64,000 nucleotides of DNA from Lanius collurio (GCA_020086605.1 JACBWW010000003.1:8732753-8796752), one strand, 5' to 3'. Positions 13,497 through 27,350 are shown, counted from the first letter of the stretch. The notes: generated by a model from the letters alone, not told the origin. Made by a program: numbers and translations.

Positions 13497-13540
13497 TCTT
13501 AACAGTGATGTTATCAACTGTAGATCATTTGGTTTAGCAC
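13497..13540 (-). other. ZNF407: ZNF407 5' UTR part of the giant exon, with a four-codon uORF
   Basis: The 44 nt between the acceptor AG (13542-13541) and the main ATG hold one upstream ATG (13528-13526). It opens the frame M-I-Y-S-stop (13528-13514), which closes 17 nt before the main start. The uORF ATG has C at -3 and A at +4, a weak context, so leaky scanning to the stronger main ATG is expected. The main frame has no stop between the acceptor and the ATG, so only the lack of an earlier in-frame ATG and the similarity to the human N-terminus fix the start. Confidence 0.6.
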
Positions 13541-13542
13541 CT

Positions 13543-16500
13543 ACAAAAAAAAAGTTATTATTAGTTTTTTATGCAAACTTAAAGATTAAAAGAATCAAAT
13601 TTTCAAAACCCCATGCAATATAGAAAATTAAAATCATGGGAGGAAGACAGACACAATGGGAGATATGAGGCAACATTTCACCATGTCTAAACCACCTTCT
13701 AGGCACTTGGTTACACAGCTCTCACTGTGATGAGCACCATGTGAGCAAATACGTAGATCCCACAGTTTTTACGTAATCAAGTAATCTTCTACATTTTAAG
13801 TTTTAAACTTGGGCAGACAAACATGACCTTTGCTTCTAGAAGTATATTTAAGACACAAAACACTAACAGCTTTCAGGGAACTGGTCATGGAATATTTAAC
13901 TTCTCCTGAACTAGAAAATCAACTTCTCAAATTTAAAAGTTCCAAGAAGAAATAATCATGATTGCAACAAGAAGCAAAACAAAGCCAACATAAATGCCAA
14001 ATATTTAGTACACAGCTTGCTTTCCTTCCTCTGCTTAGATTACCTGCTAAAGAGAAAGAGGGAAAACACAAATAGAACCATGTTCTAAAAGAATATACCA
14101 CAAGTCTATCTTCCCATCATTTCTAAAATATCCTCTAAAATATTGTTTCCCACTTGGGGAGGAGGAAGGAGAAAAAAAAAAAAGTCATGAAATAACAGTG
14201 CAGAGAGGGGCACCACCTTTGAAACCCAGCACAAACTCTAACACTCCAAATCCAGTTACCAAATAGGTTTTGCTAAACTGCCCAGTGTAACCCTCCTGCT
14301 CCCAAGATGTCACCACTAGAAAACTGATGCTACCAACACAGTTTACAAGAGGGATGGTGATGGGAAATCAAACCTTGACATTTATTATCTTTTCATTTTG
14401 ATATGAAGCAACTGAGAATTGAAAATGCATTTCATTTTAACAGATGATTAAATACTAAATGTTTAGCTCTGTGCTTTACACTATGATTTAAACATCAATT
14501 TGCCGCAGATAAAAGTATTCAGTTTTTTTTTCAGATACCCGTTGAATGAGGCCATGACCACAATTGTAAGTACTTCCTGACAAGATTAAGTAATTGCAAA
14601 GTTGATACAGATAATGTAGGGTACAAAAAACTATTAAAGTACATGCAAAAAAATAATTATGTTTAATTTTGAGGACAAAGTAGGAAACTATTAAACTGAG
14701 AAAATAAAATTCAAATCAGTTGGACTTTATACCTATGGAAGTAAAAAAGTGTTTTTCTGCTGAAGAATAATTTATGGAAGGAATTGAGTGCACATTAGTT
14801 GCATACATTGAACAGTTTTTCAACTGTAGGTCTCTCACTGATCTGAAGCACTGACCAAACCTATACTGAGCTAGTTATACCTAAATAACAAGAGAATTAC
14901 CACCTCTAGATCACAACAGCCCTTTGGAGGATCACAATATTGTTCCCTAAATGTGGCTTTCTGATTCTTATGCACTACTATTTTTCTTTGTTCATACAAC
15001 CAGGATAAGAACTTATCACAATTAGTCAGAAGGAAAACAGTCAGGGTTATATTTTCAGCTGGTATAAGTCAGCATACTGTTGGTACGTTCACAACAATAG
15101 CAAGACCAGAAGAAGCCTTTAAAGTGCAAGCTTACTCAGAAAAGGTTATGAGCACTGTTTGAGATGCAGAAAAAGAGATCAGATGAAAATTATGTGGTTT
15201 AACTGCAGTACAGCTTTATTTATACAATGCAAAGTATCAAGTCACTTCAGTGAGAAGTGTCACAAGTCCATCCTTGAACAAGCAACCGTGGGTCCTTTGC
15301 CTTGCTGCAACTCCACAGCAGGTCCCCAGCCCAACACCGAGACCCAATCACACTTGCCTTGCATGGCCTGGGGAAGAACTGCCATTTTTCCTTTAGTGTA
15401 CAAGACAATTTGCAATCTCAAACCAATCCTCCATCTTCTTTATAGGATACTTTCCTCTCAGACCACAAGATTTATCAGAAGACTTGTCCAGCAGTCAATA
15501 ACGGCATTGAACACTATCAAGAGTTGTATTGGGATAATTAGAAGTTTCTCCATCAACAAAAATGTGTCCTTTCCTGCCACTCCCCTGCAAATTCAGCTCA
15601 TCTCCACTGGCCGCACCTAAAAAAGATGGTCAATTATCTGTACACAGTCTATGCAGGTTTATCCTCATTTCTCAGCATTTGTTTAGTAACTCTCCAGTAG
15701 TTCATCCTGCTCTGTGTTTAGACTCCAATTCCAGTTCTGGTGTCCAGCATTCTCTCTCACTCAACTGCACCAATTAGGGATTTTTCTAGTGCTTAGGAAA
15801 AAAATATATTTCCTCTATTTTATCTTTGTAAGCTGTTTGTAGTAAGAACTACAAACTAGCTGCTAGAAAAGTGAAAAATGCAAAACATAAATTTCATAGG
15901 TGCTGTCAATAATCTCAGTATGAAATTAAAATAATCACATGCATAATACAAATATGCTAAGATGCCTTACACCCCAGACTTCTTGCCTAATTCCTTATCT
16001 CTGCCTGTATTTCATGACAAACTTCTAGCAATGCAAACTCTTCCATTCACAGGCAGTTCTCCTAATGAAGTCAACAGTGTCACATCTACCCCCACAACCT
16101 GTATTATCCAGGCAATTGCTCTGCAGCTGCACAGCAGGCTACGTGCGGCAAAGATGAATGATAACATCTTTACCAACTTCATCGCTATCACACATTTAAG
16201 TTTCCATGAAACTCATCTACCTCTGCACACCCTTCCCAGAGTTACATCTGCCTCTGTCTCACTTTCATATAATCTGTGTCAAAATATCCCTATGTGGGAA
16301 TCTGCACTTGCATGAAACCATAATCCAGAAAGTATTCTCTATGAAAGAAAACAACTATGAGGCAGTTGCTGCTGTTTCTCTAGAACTGCCCCTATATTAA
16401 TTAATCAAAGGAATTAATTATTCTCCATTTTCTTTTAGCTCTCTCTTAAAGCTGTCTTTAGGACAAGAGCACATCTTCTGGTAGACACTTAATGGCTACT

Positions 16501-19500
16501 ATCGCTCCTTTTGCTGGGTCCGTGATCAGCAGTTTGCTGAGCTCTGCTCAGTTCTCCGCATCTCACACAAGATCTGGAGCACTGGATGATGCCTCTGCTT
16601 CTTCCTGCTACAACCTTTGCTCAGATCACACCGCTGTGCCTCTAACAACTTCAGTAGCACAACCCTCAGCTTCCTTCAAGGCAGAGTAGTGCCTCACACC
16701 CAAAGGTGGCTGTAGGCTCCTTCCTGAATGGATTTATTGCAGAAATGGCTATTGAAGAAGGCATTGAGTACACCATTAGCTGCAACTAGGCAAAAGGAGC
16801 CTGTAGTGCTTCCTCTGCTGTAAGCTTCCCTCCCAAAAGCTCCTCTCCAGATTTGCCAGAGGGCAGGAGGACAATAGCAAAGCACAGACTGGTCATAAAT
16901 CTGAGTGGTCCTAATCCTCTGCCTGCCTATGCCAATTCACCTCTGCTCTCATCAAAGCCACCACACTAATTAAGGGCTACCCTGCAGTTGGTATTGCAAT
17001 ATAGAATCAATGCCTTGGAGAAGGCATGAAAAGGACTCAAAGTTTGGACAGTCCCAGTGACCATATAAGGTCAAATGGGTTTCTTTTTGCAAAATTAATC
17101 TTGGATCAAACCTTAGTTTGGCACAGGGATCATTATCACAAAAGAAATCAGCATCTGGAATTTTATTAATGTAATCTAAGAACACACAGTAGATGTAACA
17201 AGTAGCCCTCTGAAGCCACAGCACCTTAACCATATGTTTAAATCTAACTCCTACTTGCTAGTGTGATTGAGTAAGCCTTTTGATAGCAATGTAATGCTCC
17301 CAAACTCATACAGTAGTAGGAAAGGGGAAGATCAGCTCCTGAACTACCTTGTTAATGGACAACAAGACTAAAATCAATGAAAGATGTAAACTTTCATGTG
17401 TTTCCTGCTACCTCCATCTTTAAAGCATCATCTTGAAACATTTGTACAAGTAACAAGTGCCTAAAGTGCAACAATATGTAACCACTTAATGTATTGCGTA
17501 AATAAACCAAAATGTATTTATAAAGGCTCCAAGACTGAGCCACTGGTAATGCCAGGTACAGCACAGCAGAAGACTGGAACACAGGATCAATCCCAAGCTA
17601 AGCAGATAGCAGTCAAATCCTCATCATTTCCATAGTTTAAAAGCCGGTTCTGTCAAACAGCGTTCTCTTAACATCATATTCAATGTTCAAAATGAAGCTG
17701 TTCTACCTCAAAAGTGGGTTGACTTTTTGTAACATAAATCTTTTGTTAATGTTCATATAAATCAAGTATAGCTGAACAGATCCTTAAAGGATATGACCAA
17801 AAATTAATTTGCCACATTAGCTTCAGGTTAACAAATTCTTCTGCTTGGAGACAGTCATACATTACCTAATGCATTTTAAGGTTCTTTGCAGCATAAGGCT
17901 GCTCCTGAGTTTTGGAAAGAAACCTGTTGTGGCCTCAAAATTTTTGCTCAGAAAAAGCTGAGCTCAGTAGTTCTACTGTAAATAGATGCTATAACACAGT
18001 GCTTTTATCCAATAATTTTCTAAATATCTGAAATAAGTGAAACATGTTTTTAAGATCCTCAAAAGCAGAATGCTTGTTATGTATGTTATATCTGCACAGG
18101 TCAACTATCCAAATCCTTAGAGAATGTACAAAAAGACATTTTTAAATTGCAAGTGCGTAATATGTATTATTTTGGCTATATCCCATAAACCAATATAAAG
18201 ATTGTCCCCTCTCATCCACTGGGATTTCCAAATCATCAGAATCATGGAGTTCTTGTTTCAATATTTAAACTAATTTAAAAACCTCTCACAGCCACAATTC
18301 AGCACCATCTCACTATCTGTCAAGTAGAAAATGCATACCAAAAAATGAGAAAAACAGTACTTCTTGAACAGTCACCACAATTTTTTCCTGATAATAACAC
18401 AATTTTGTATTCTTTGTCCAAAGCTTTTTTGTATATTGACATAGTATCTGCAACAGTTCTATACACAAGCATAAGTTATTTGTGGACAGAAGCTGTTTTC
18501 TTTGAGGAAAATAGAGAACATTGGATTTGAGTGTTCTAATTTTTTACCACTGGTCTAAAAAAACAGTATATAATGTCTTACTGTGCCAAAAGGTGGAGAC
18601 AGTGAAGTTAACTCTTCCAGTATAAGACCTGCATTGCTCTAATCTTCAGATGAAATTTAGAAAGTTGTAATCTTAAATTAAGATCAAAAGGACAAGGAAT
18701 TTAGTGATGATCCATAAACCTGTAGTAAACTACAAAGTTCTTTAACTTGATGGTCAGTACAATTTTATTTACTTCTCTTTTTGCTTATATGCCAAGAGAA
18801 AGGGCAAGGATGTATACAGAAGAACACAAAAAAAGTTTATTTACAAGTACTAACTTTACTTATTTTTTAATTTATTTTTTATGCTAATCCCAGCATTAGA
18901 ATTTCCAGAGCACTTCTCAGTCATAGTACTATTGTCTCCAAGTATTCAATGCCCATTCTGCAGTGTTTGTAAAGGATGTGACATATGGAACACAGAGTTT
19001 CATTTTTTTCCCACTAAAAATTCCCCTTTTCAGACAATTAATTCTTTCAATGAAATCATGGATACAATGAAGCAAAATCATTTTAATGAGCTCCTTAAGT
19101 AGCCTGCACAAAACTGCATGTTAACAACTCATCTCAATGTATGACCTTTGTGTCAAATAAGCATCTTCTCAGGGGCATAACATCCTTCCTAAATCAAATC
19201 ATACATCTGTCTTACGGCCTTACAGAGTTACCTCACTTCCTTTAGAGAGACTAATCCATGCTAGCAGTCTCCTCAATAATGCAATACAGTAGACAATATG
19301 GTTGTCAATTCAAATGGAACAAAGATCAGCTTTTTTTGAGGAGAATTTGATATCCGTTACAAATATTTGTTTTCCCCTGCAGCTCAAAAATGCTCGAACT
19401 TTGAGCTTTGCATTGTAAGCCTCTTCTTCATATAAAGCCACCCATTTTCCTAGGACAGCAAAATCTCCACAGGAGACTTCCAATAAGCTGCAGACTTCCA

Positions 19501-22500
19501 AGACGAAAGACTTTGAAACTTCTACACAGATCTATCCACAATAGTTGAAGTGACCAAAATAAAAAGCCCACTGATAGTCATCCCCTGTGCATCACTGAAA
19601 ATGGGGAGTTATCTGCACCCACTAATTTCATTTTCTCACAGCCACCAGAAAGAACTGTAATGGCATCACAGGCAAACGCACCTGCAATTCTACCCACATC
19701 CCACTTGCTTCTGTTTCCAAACCACTCGAGTCCTTCCAGGTGGGCAGAAATTGGCAATACAAAGGAAGTCCTTGTGAATTGCTGACATAATGAAGATATT
19801 CTTTAATTAATACCAACAAAAAAAAAAAAAAAAAAAAAAAATCAAAAGGGAAGGCTCCCTAGTTCTTCATCCTCTCATTTCAGAAGACCCAAATGCTGCT
19901 AAATGAAGCAGGGACCACTGATTAGATCCGTTTTGAAGAAAAAGTCAAAAAAGACACATACAGATATACACTCTTTTCAAGTGCTGTCAGCATCAATAGG
20001 AATGTATGTCCAAGACAAAAAATCAGAGGAAATGCACTAGTATCTCCTAAAAATTTTTATATAACCTCCAGATTTTCAATTTTTTTAAATTTAAGAAGGT
20101 CTGTATAATTTGAATTTTAAATTCAAAGAATTCTGACCTTTTCCAGAATGGTCATTGTTACATATAACAATATCAATAAAATACCCCACAGAAACTTCTG
20201 AGGATCCAAGAAAGACTTCATACATATACCCCTGTGATATTTATAGATGAAAAGCACTTTTTAAGTATTCTCAAAAACTTTACTTTAGAGTTTATCAGGT
20301 CCAGGAAAGAAATTTAAAGGAAAGAAATTATCATTTTCCACATACAGTAATAAGTTCTGTGGTTTGTAGGAATTCTCCAAATGACATGATTTCATGCAAG
20401 ATATAATTCTCACCAACTACACCAATTAAAACTAGAGAGAAGTAAAATGTAAAATGCAATTTGAATCCCTTTCTACTGTTGGCTGTAGTACCCTCTTAAG
20501 TACAGTGGACCGCACTGGAATTCATCAGAGGAAGTACACGGGCACTATCACTGACACCTGAAAAAAACGTTGGAAGTCTTAACTTTTTCCTTAACTTTGG
20601 CAGCAAAAGATAAAAGCAAGCTGGAATTGCTGCTACTTGCAAATTGACTCTTGTACATTTTACCCTAGAAACCTGGTCTTAGAAGCTCTATTTTCTCCTC
20701 TGAAAACATAAGGAGTATGAATTTCCTAGAAAGCTACTCTGGAGTTTAGTATTTGTGAAGACTTACTAAATTTCCATCAATCTTTGCTCAAAATTAAACC
20801 CAAAAGACAAAAAAGGATGGCTTTGTTGGCCCCTTGTTTAACACTACCATTTCATACAGAAAGCAACAAGAGGCCTCTACCATCACAGCCTGGGACACAT
20901 TTTTCATCTACTACTACTGTATTTATCACCAGTTAAATTATCAAGAAAAGAATGCATGCAGTAACCTGTGTATTTATGCTTCTCACTCTTGTGCACCCTG
21001 TTTTCCTTATCTGCTCAGCTGAAAAGAGCTGCATGAATTTTTGGCTGAACAGGTTACATAAAGACTTCGGAATTTTTGTGTGATAGGTTAACAAAGTTGC
21101 CAGAAAATACGAAATGTACATATGCTTCTAAAGAAAGGGAGACGTTAATAAAAATAAAAGCATTCTGATGACCCCTGGTGGCCACTTCACACAAGGAAGT
21201 AATTGCATTCCATCTGAGAACAGCAGATCAAACAGAAATGTGTTACATGTTCTACTGGTAGGCATATATACAGAAATGAAAGCTGATATTATTCAATTAG
21301 AATATATATTTATTAGAATGTACACATTGACATGTCTGTCTTTATCAAATTACTGTATTACTGGTAGGCACATAGACAACTCAAAAATTTAACTATTAGA
21401 AACAAACCCTATTTTTCTCTTCAATGAAATAGACGTGAGCACACTGGTAGTATTTTAGCTCAATCCTACAAGACATATGAAATGGACTTCTTTCAGTTTT
21501 GATTTTCCAGCTGGGTTGCTTATATAAAGCAGAGGGTGATGGAGACAAGGATGATGGAAGCAGGGGGCTGCCTCACACCAGGGTGCATTCAGAAGGGCTC
21601 TGTGTAACAGATGATATCCCAAATCCCTCTGGCACAGTCAGTTCTCCAGCACACTCTAGCAAAGCAAACAAACCAGCCTTTCCTTCTTCAAATTACTGGA
21701 TTTCTACCAAAAACAAATTAAAATCCATCATTAGGAATCAGTATAAAAACATGATAGCTGTACACAGACCTCAGCTATGGAGAGAGTAAACCCTTACCAT
21801 GCAGAAGAAAAGCTGCATGACAAATCACACCTTTTCCCCTTAATGCTTTCCTGTAATACATGCAAGCAATCACTACAGTGCTGCCATGTCCTCTGCAACA
21901 CACATGGGGATTTTTTCCCCAATAACTTAGATCATCACAACTGTGACTTAAACCACGCATAGCTATGCAATGCCTGGCTTCCTCCAGAGCTGCTACCTGC
22001 TTTCAGGTGAACAAACCCATGCTTCAGCTGTAGTCACTGCAGAACTTTTAATGGTACATAGTTCTATACTCTGAACAGGGATTACAACTGAACTTTTCTC
22101 TAATTTACACCTGAGACATGTCTGTCTGTGTCAAGAGAGAGAAACCAATACAAGACAGCAATGGGAGACATACCAGTGTGATGGTGGCAATATGAGTCCA
22201 AGCACTGGCAATATGGGATGATATAAACATTATTCACTACTTCTGTGCTGCCTGTGACACCAGCCAAGGAATACTACTATGGCATACTACAGAGCCTTTT
22301 CCCTTCCTCATCCTCAAGCCCTTTACTAGAACTAAGCCTTGTAAGCTACAAAAGCCTCCTTTATTTCAGCTAAGGACCAAAAAGAGGCGGAAGGACAAGC
22401 AGGCTCCCACTTCTTCCCAGCAAAACACACTCTTGGTCAGCAGGCAGAAAGTGAAGATAAATGAGAGATAAGGCAGTGCTACCCAGGGGAGAGGGACCAG

Positions 22501-24889
22501 GGGATGCCAGAGCAGCTTCCACCTCCTATTGCAGCCCATACGATGAAACCTTATCTTCCCAGAATGTGTCCTAGGCAGACAGAACGGAAGGAGGGAAGGA
22601 ATTAAGACAAGGAACAGTCCCTTGCTGATACCAACATCACTTATAAAATAAAACCCCCATTTACCAGCCCAAAGTATTCACACTACTGATAGTTTGGGAA
22701 CAAATACTGCTGCTTTTCAACTGTATCCACTTCCCTCCATGCCTACTTGTTTGAATACAGCAAATTTGGTGCTTACCTAAATCAGTCCCTGAAACTCAGC
22801 AGTCTTCCAGAACCAGCAATATGCCTAAGCACGTGCACCAAGTGGTAGCACAATTCGTGCAAAGCACATGTGTTCAACTGCATTCCCAAACAAGGAATCA
22901 CCTGACAATTAACATTTTCATCTCTCCTGCAGGAGTGGTGCATGGGGTATACCAACAGGGAACAGTTGCACTAGGGACCACTTCCCTAATACCTACAAAA
23001 ATTATGAAGCTTCACTTTGCTCTAAGAGCTGCATCTTGCTTAAAAGATTTCTGTTACTTGGGTATCTTAAGTGTGCAAAACCCCTTCCCTATTTTGAAGC
23101 ACACTGTTTAACAGCTATACAAGACTACAATGCATTTCCTTCAGTTGTTGGTTTATCAAATTAACTTCGAATCTCCAGATTCTCAGCACCACAATATCAA
23201 ACAACTCCCTGGGAAATACCAGCGATGGAGCCCAAGGTGTGGGGAGTCTCTTCCTCCCACCAGAGCCCATCAGCCACACAGAGCCACTGCTAACCCAACT
23301 CATCTGGCATGACCAGGGTGGCATCACAGACCTCCTCTCCTGCAGACTCCAAAGACATGTGCCAGGTCAATCCTGCGGCCGCAGGCATGGCCTTCTGCTC
23401 CCCAAGGCCCTCCTGGGCAGGGAGTGCACATGCTGCTGGACCCTGCCCAGACACAGTTCCTGGCATCACAGGAGGTCACAGAAGGACCACCCAGGGCTTG
23501 CCTGGGCAAGGGAATCTTGGGAGTTGGGGTGGAACTGCAGCTTGGTTGCATAGACTCTGTGTTTCCTCAATACATCATCACTTTTTCTCTCAGGAGTCCA
23601 TTAGGAGAGTGTTACTACTAAAAATACTACTAATTCCCTGAAAAACACCAAGTTCAAATCAATCCCACAAACTTTCCCAAGATCAATAGGTTTTAATGAA
23701 CACAAAAAACATATTCTGTAGCAACCACAGGCAAGTACCCGGAGACTAAGCTACAGTAATAAATTGCACCTGCTCCAATACTTTCCTGTCAGGAAAAATT
23801 GACATATCACTAAGCAGGCTGTTGCTCAGCTCAAACACCCACAGGATCTGAGGGACCACAAGATGGGTGACCTGCATGGTGACTTATCACAGCAAAGCAC
23901 AGCCAGGACACAAAGTCAGATCTGCCCCCCACAGAAGGGCAGGGTTTCAGCAGCTCTCAGCAGACTCAGCAGCCCACACCACAGAGCCAGTTCCTCTGAT
24001 GGAGCAATGAGGGCATAGAAAGCGACATCAAGTCAAAGGGACTGCTTCCTACAGTAAAGGGTCCTGATGCAGCCTGTTTATCTCTCAGAGGGTAGAAAGA
24101 ATATTTAGTCCTGTGTTTTAGTCATCAACACTTATTTTCCTAGTATTCACCCTGGGAAAAACTTTAACAAAAACAAAAACTTTCCTGGCTGCTGTCAAAA
24201 ATGGAAAAGAGAAAACAGTGTAAAATTAAACCTTACAGACAACAGAGCAAAAATGTTGGTTTATGGCTTTTACAGTGAAACCTAATATTAAGTGTGCTCT
24301 TCCATCATGAATTTTCCAGAAGACTTGAGCATCACATCCTATTTTTCCCCAAGAGCTATGATTCAGACTTTCACTTTCTGGTAAATTCCATAAATATTTG
24401 ATAATCAAATGCAACTTCTGTTTTGTCAGCTAAGCAGCCTTCCTCATTCTAAAGCACCAAATTCTTCTTACATGAAGCAGAAAAGGAATTCACTTCTAAC
24501 AGTGACCCTGCAATTCCATTTTACAATTTCAAATACAATTCCATTTTACAAGTTAAAATTTTGTAGCAAATGCACCATTTTTCCAGGATTTAATATCTGA
24601 TATTATTTCCATATACTAAACAATACAGAAGATTTTACTAGCTGAATCTCTGTAACAGCACAAATTATAGCAATATAAATATGCAAAGCATCTTATTACA
24701 ACCATTACAATTTTCTAATCAATCTCATTCTGTGCTACTATGTTCAGGAGATCTAAGTATTCTTAGATACATGTACAATGGAAGAAATAAATTAACACCC
24801 CTTTTAATGAATCCTTTATAAAATTCTCCCACTCCCTGTACTGTAGAATTGTTTAGGAAAGACCATGTTTATGAGTCCAGCTGTTAACC
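13543..24889. other. ZNF407 intron 1, first stretch (no recognisable gene)
   Basis: AT-rich intronic sequence. Somewhat GC-richer patches occur near 15.3-15.6, 16.5-16.9, 22.2-22.6 and 23.2-23.55 kb. They carry short open frames (for example 15159-15620 and 23239-23553), but none shows a domain, splice context or protein-like composition. They may be very old repeats or regulatory DNA, and I cannot identify them. Confidence 0.6.
19818..19841 (+). repeat. (A)24 homopolymer
   Basis: A pure A run in ZNF407 intron 1. I see no processed gene copy ahead of it, so it is called only as simple repeat. Confidence 0.9.
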
Positions 24890-25845
24890 CAGCACTGCCA
24901 AGTTCACCACTAAACCATGTTAAGTGCCACATCCACACGTCTTTTAAATACCTCCAGGGATGCTAAACTTCACCACTTTCATGGGGAGCCCGTTTCAGGG
25001 CTTGACCACCCTTACAGTAAAGGAATTTTTCATAAATCCAATCTAAACTTCCCCCAGTGCAACTTGAGGCCATTTGCTCTTGTCCTGTCACTTGTTACTT
25101 GGGAGAAGAGACCAACCCCCGTGTGGCCATGTACTCATAGAGAGTGATACCGTCTCCCCTAAGCCTCCTTTTCTCAGGGCAAACGACTCCAGCTCCTCAC
25201 AAGACTTGTGCTCCAGATGCTTTAACAGCTCCCTTGCCCTTCTCTGGACAAACTCCAGTGCCTCAATGTCCTTCTTGTCCAACACTGAACACCAGATTCC
25301 AGGTGCCGCCTCAGCAGTGCCAACTACAGGGGGACAATCCCTGCCCTGCTCCTGCTGGCCACACCATTCCTGCTACAGGCCAGGATGCCGTTGGCCTCCT
25401 TGGCCACCTGGGCACACTCTGGCTCATGTTCAGCCACTGCCACTCAGCACCCCAGGTCCTTTCCCATGGGCAGCTTTCCAGGCACTCTGCCCCCAGCCTG
25501 TAGCGCTGCCTGGGGTTGTTGTGACCCAAGGGCAGGACCCAGCACTCGGCCCTGTTTTACCTCACACATTGGCCTCAGCCCATTGATCCAGCCTGTCCAG
25601 ATCCCTCTGCAGAGCCTTCCTGCCCTCCAGCAGATCAGCACTTCTGCCCAACTTGGTGCTGTGCAAAATGAGAGAGTGCACTCCCATCCTCCTGTCCAGA
25701 TCATTGATAACAATATTAAATAGACACGACCCCAGTACTGAGCCCTGGGGAACACCACTTGTGACCGGCCAGCAGCTGGATGTAATTCCACTCACCACCA
25801 CTCTCTGGACACTGACATCCTGCTGGCTTTTTACCCAGGCATCCT
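24890..25845 (-). mobile_element. CR1 retrotransposon, 5'-truncated, with decayed ORF2 C-terminus
   Basis: About 950 bp in reverse orientation reads as the end of CR1 ORF2 from the RT core onward. [72 protein letters not shown] and LEHKS appear in order, with frameshifts between. A 3' region follows. The 5' end is truncated, as usual for CR1. It sits in ZNF407 intron 1 in the same orientation as the gene. Confidence 0.93.
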
Positions 25846-26739
25846 CATGCCACTGTCTATGTTTTTAATAACTCGAATACCTATTAACATCCAAATCCAA
25901 CTGAATTCACTGGGAATAGGGTGTTTGAACATCAAGATATTTCTTTAAGTGCTTAAAAAGGATTTGTGAAGTAATGCTATATAGCCAGATTGCACTATTT
26001 TATCTACAAAACTTGTTATTAAGAATTAAATAAAATAATATAAACCCACTTCTTTTTAATTAAAATTAGTTTATATTTTGAAAACTCAACAATTAACAAT
26101 GTTTAGCTACATTAATAACACATTCTTCAAAATGCTTCAAAAGAAAAAAATTAAATTATATTAGATTATTTTTAATAACTTGTAGATTTTAAAAGAGCCG
26201 AGTTATAAATGAAAGGACTACAGAATAAAGGTAGGAAATGCACACATTCAATGCTATTAAAAGGCAGATACATGAGATCTCATGTATCTTGCGCCACTTG
26301 TAAAAAGGTTGTTTTATTATCAGTGTAACTAATCACAATGAAGACATCTCTTACAATCAAAGACATTATAATGAATTTTCTTTACAGCTACAGAGAAATG
26401 GGATTTGCTGTTCCATATCAAACTAGAACAAGCTGTATAAATTCTTCTTCATATTTATTATTAAATGTAACTTTTATCTATAAAATCAGCCATGAAATAT
26501 TAAAAACTGAAACAACAGAATTTATATCCTTTACTTAATTTAGTTTAAACGGTCTATTCACTAAAGAGGGAAAAAAAGGTTACATATGTATTATAACATG
26601 CCCTCCCCTCTCCCCCATAAGTGTTTCCATTATAAACCACCTAGTTTTGCAATTTATAACTCAGCTGTAAAAATCCACTTCATACTTAAAGCTGGTATAC
26701 TTTTCCATTTACAAATTTAAAAAAAAAAAAATCTGTTTC

Positions 26740-26798
26740 AGAAGGAAGGCAAGAAAGGGGAGGGGAGGGGAAGGGAAGGGAGGGGAGGGGAGGGGAGA
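26740..26798 (+). repeat. Purine-rich (GGGGA)n-like tract left of an assembly gap
   Basis: An uninterrupted purine run built of GAAGG, GGGGA and GGGAA units, ending 'gggagaat' about 20 nt before the Ns. It is a mirror-like polypurine tract with many G-runs, so triplex or quadruplex structure is plausible. Confidence 0.85.
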
Positions 26799-26819
26799 AT
26801 CCCTGCTGGCGACTTTATC

Positions 26820-27194
26820 NNNNNNNNNNNNNNNNNNNNNNNNNNNNNNNNNNNNNNNNNNNNNNNNNNNNNNNNNNNNNNNNNNNNNNNNNNNNNNNNN
26901 NNNNNNNNNNNNNNNNNNNNNNNNNNNNNNNNNNNNNNNNNNNNNNNNNNNNNNNNNNNNNNNNNNNNNNNNNNNNNNNNNNNNNNNNNNNNNNNNNNNN
27001 NNNNNNNNNNNNNNNNNNNNNNNNNNNNNNNNNNNNNNNNNNNNNNNNNNNNNNNNNNNNNNNNNNNNNNNNNNNNNNNNNNNNNNNNNNNNNNNNNNNN
27101 NNNNNNNNNNNNNNNNNNNNNNNNNNNNNNNNNNNNNNNNNNNNNNNNNNNNNNNNNNNNNNNNNNNNNNNNNNNNNNNNNNNNNNNNNNNNNN
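26820..27194. other. Assembly gap (375 Ns)
   Basis: This run of Ns is flanked on both sides by purine-only simple repeat. The missing sequence is most likely more of the same minisatellite, and the N count may not be its true length. Frames that read through the Ns are artefacts. Confidence 0.95.
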
Positions 27195-27300
27195 CGGAGA
27201 GGAGAGGAGAGGAGAGGAGAGGAGAGGAGAGGAGAGGAGAGGAGAGGAGAGGAGAGGAGAGGAGAGGAGAGGAGAGGAGAGGAGAGGAGAGGAGAGGAGA
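27195..27300 (+). repeat. (GGAGA)n minisatellite right of the gap
   Basis: About 21 near-perfect copies of the 5-mer GGAGA run from the gap edge to 'gagaatttta'. The unit differs from the GGGGA-type tract on the other side, so the array changes unit inside the gap. Confidence 0.95.
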
Positions 27301-27311
27301 ATTTTAATGCT

Positions 27312-27350
27312 TGGCCAGCTAAATCAGTTGGTAGAGCCATCTATTATAAT
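27312..27350 (+). other. tRNA-like relic (A-box homology), possibly a SINE head
   Basis: GGCCAGCTAAATCAGTTGGTAGAGC resembles the 5' half of a eukaryotic tRNA. TAAATCAGTTGGTAGAGC matches TAGCTCAGTTGGTAGAGC, the D-arm and polymerase III A box, at 16 of 18 positions. No convincing T-arm/B box or closing acceptor stem follows, so it is not a functional tRNA gene. It could be a tRNA pseudogene or the head of a tRNA-derived SINE like those known in songbirds. Confidence 0.35.

Noticed and set aside
13497..13517. ZNF407 start at 13517 (TTG)
   Set aside because: A TTG start is not expected in a vertebrate gene. The ATG at 13496 has a good context and matches the known N-terminus.
15159..16689. Open frames in ZNF407 intron 1 (15159-15620, 15962-16315, 16492-16689) as genes
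   Set aside because: Composition is arbitrary, and there are no domains, no convincing splice sites and no poly(A) tail of a retrocopy.
26738..27340. 200-codon minus-strand frame through the minisatellite
   Set aside because: It is a translation of the GGAGA repeat (LLSSPLLSSP) and Ns, not a protein.
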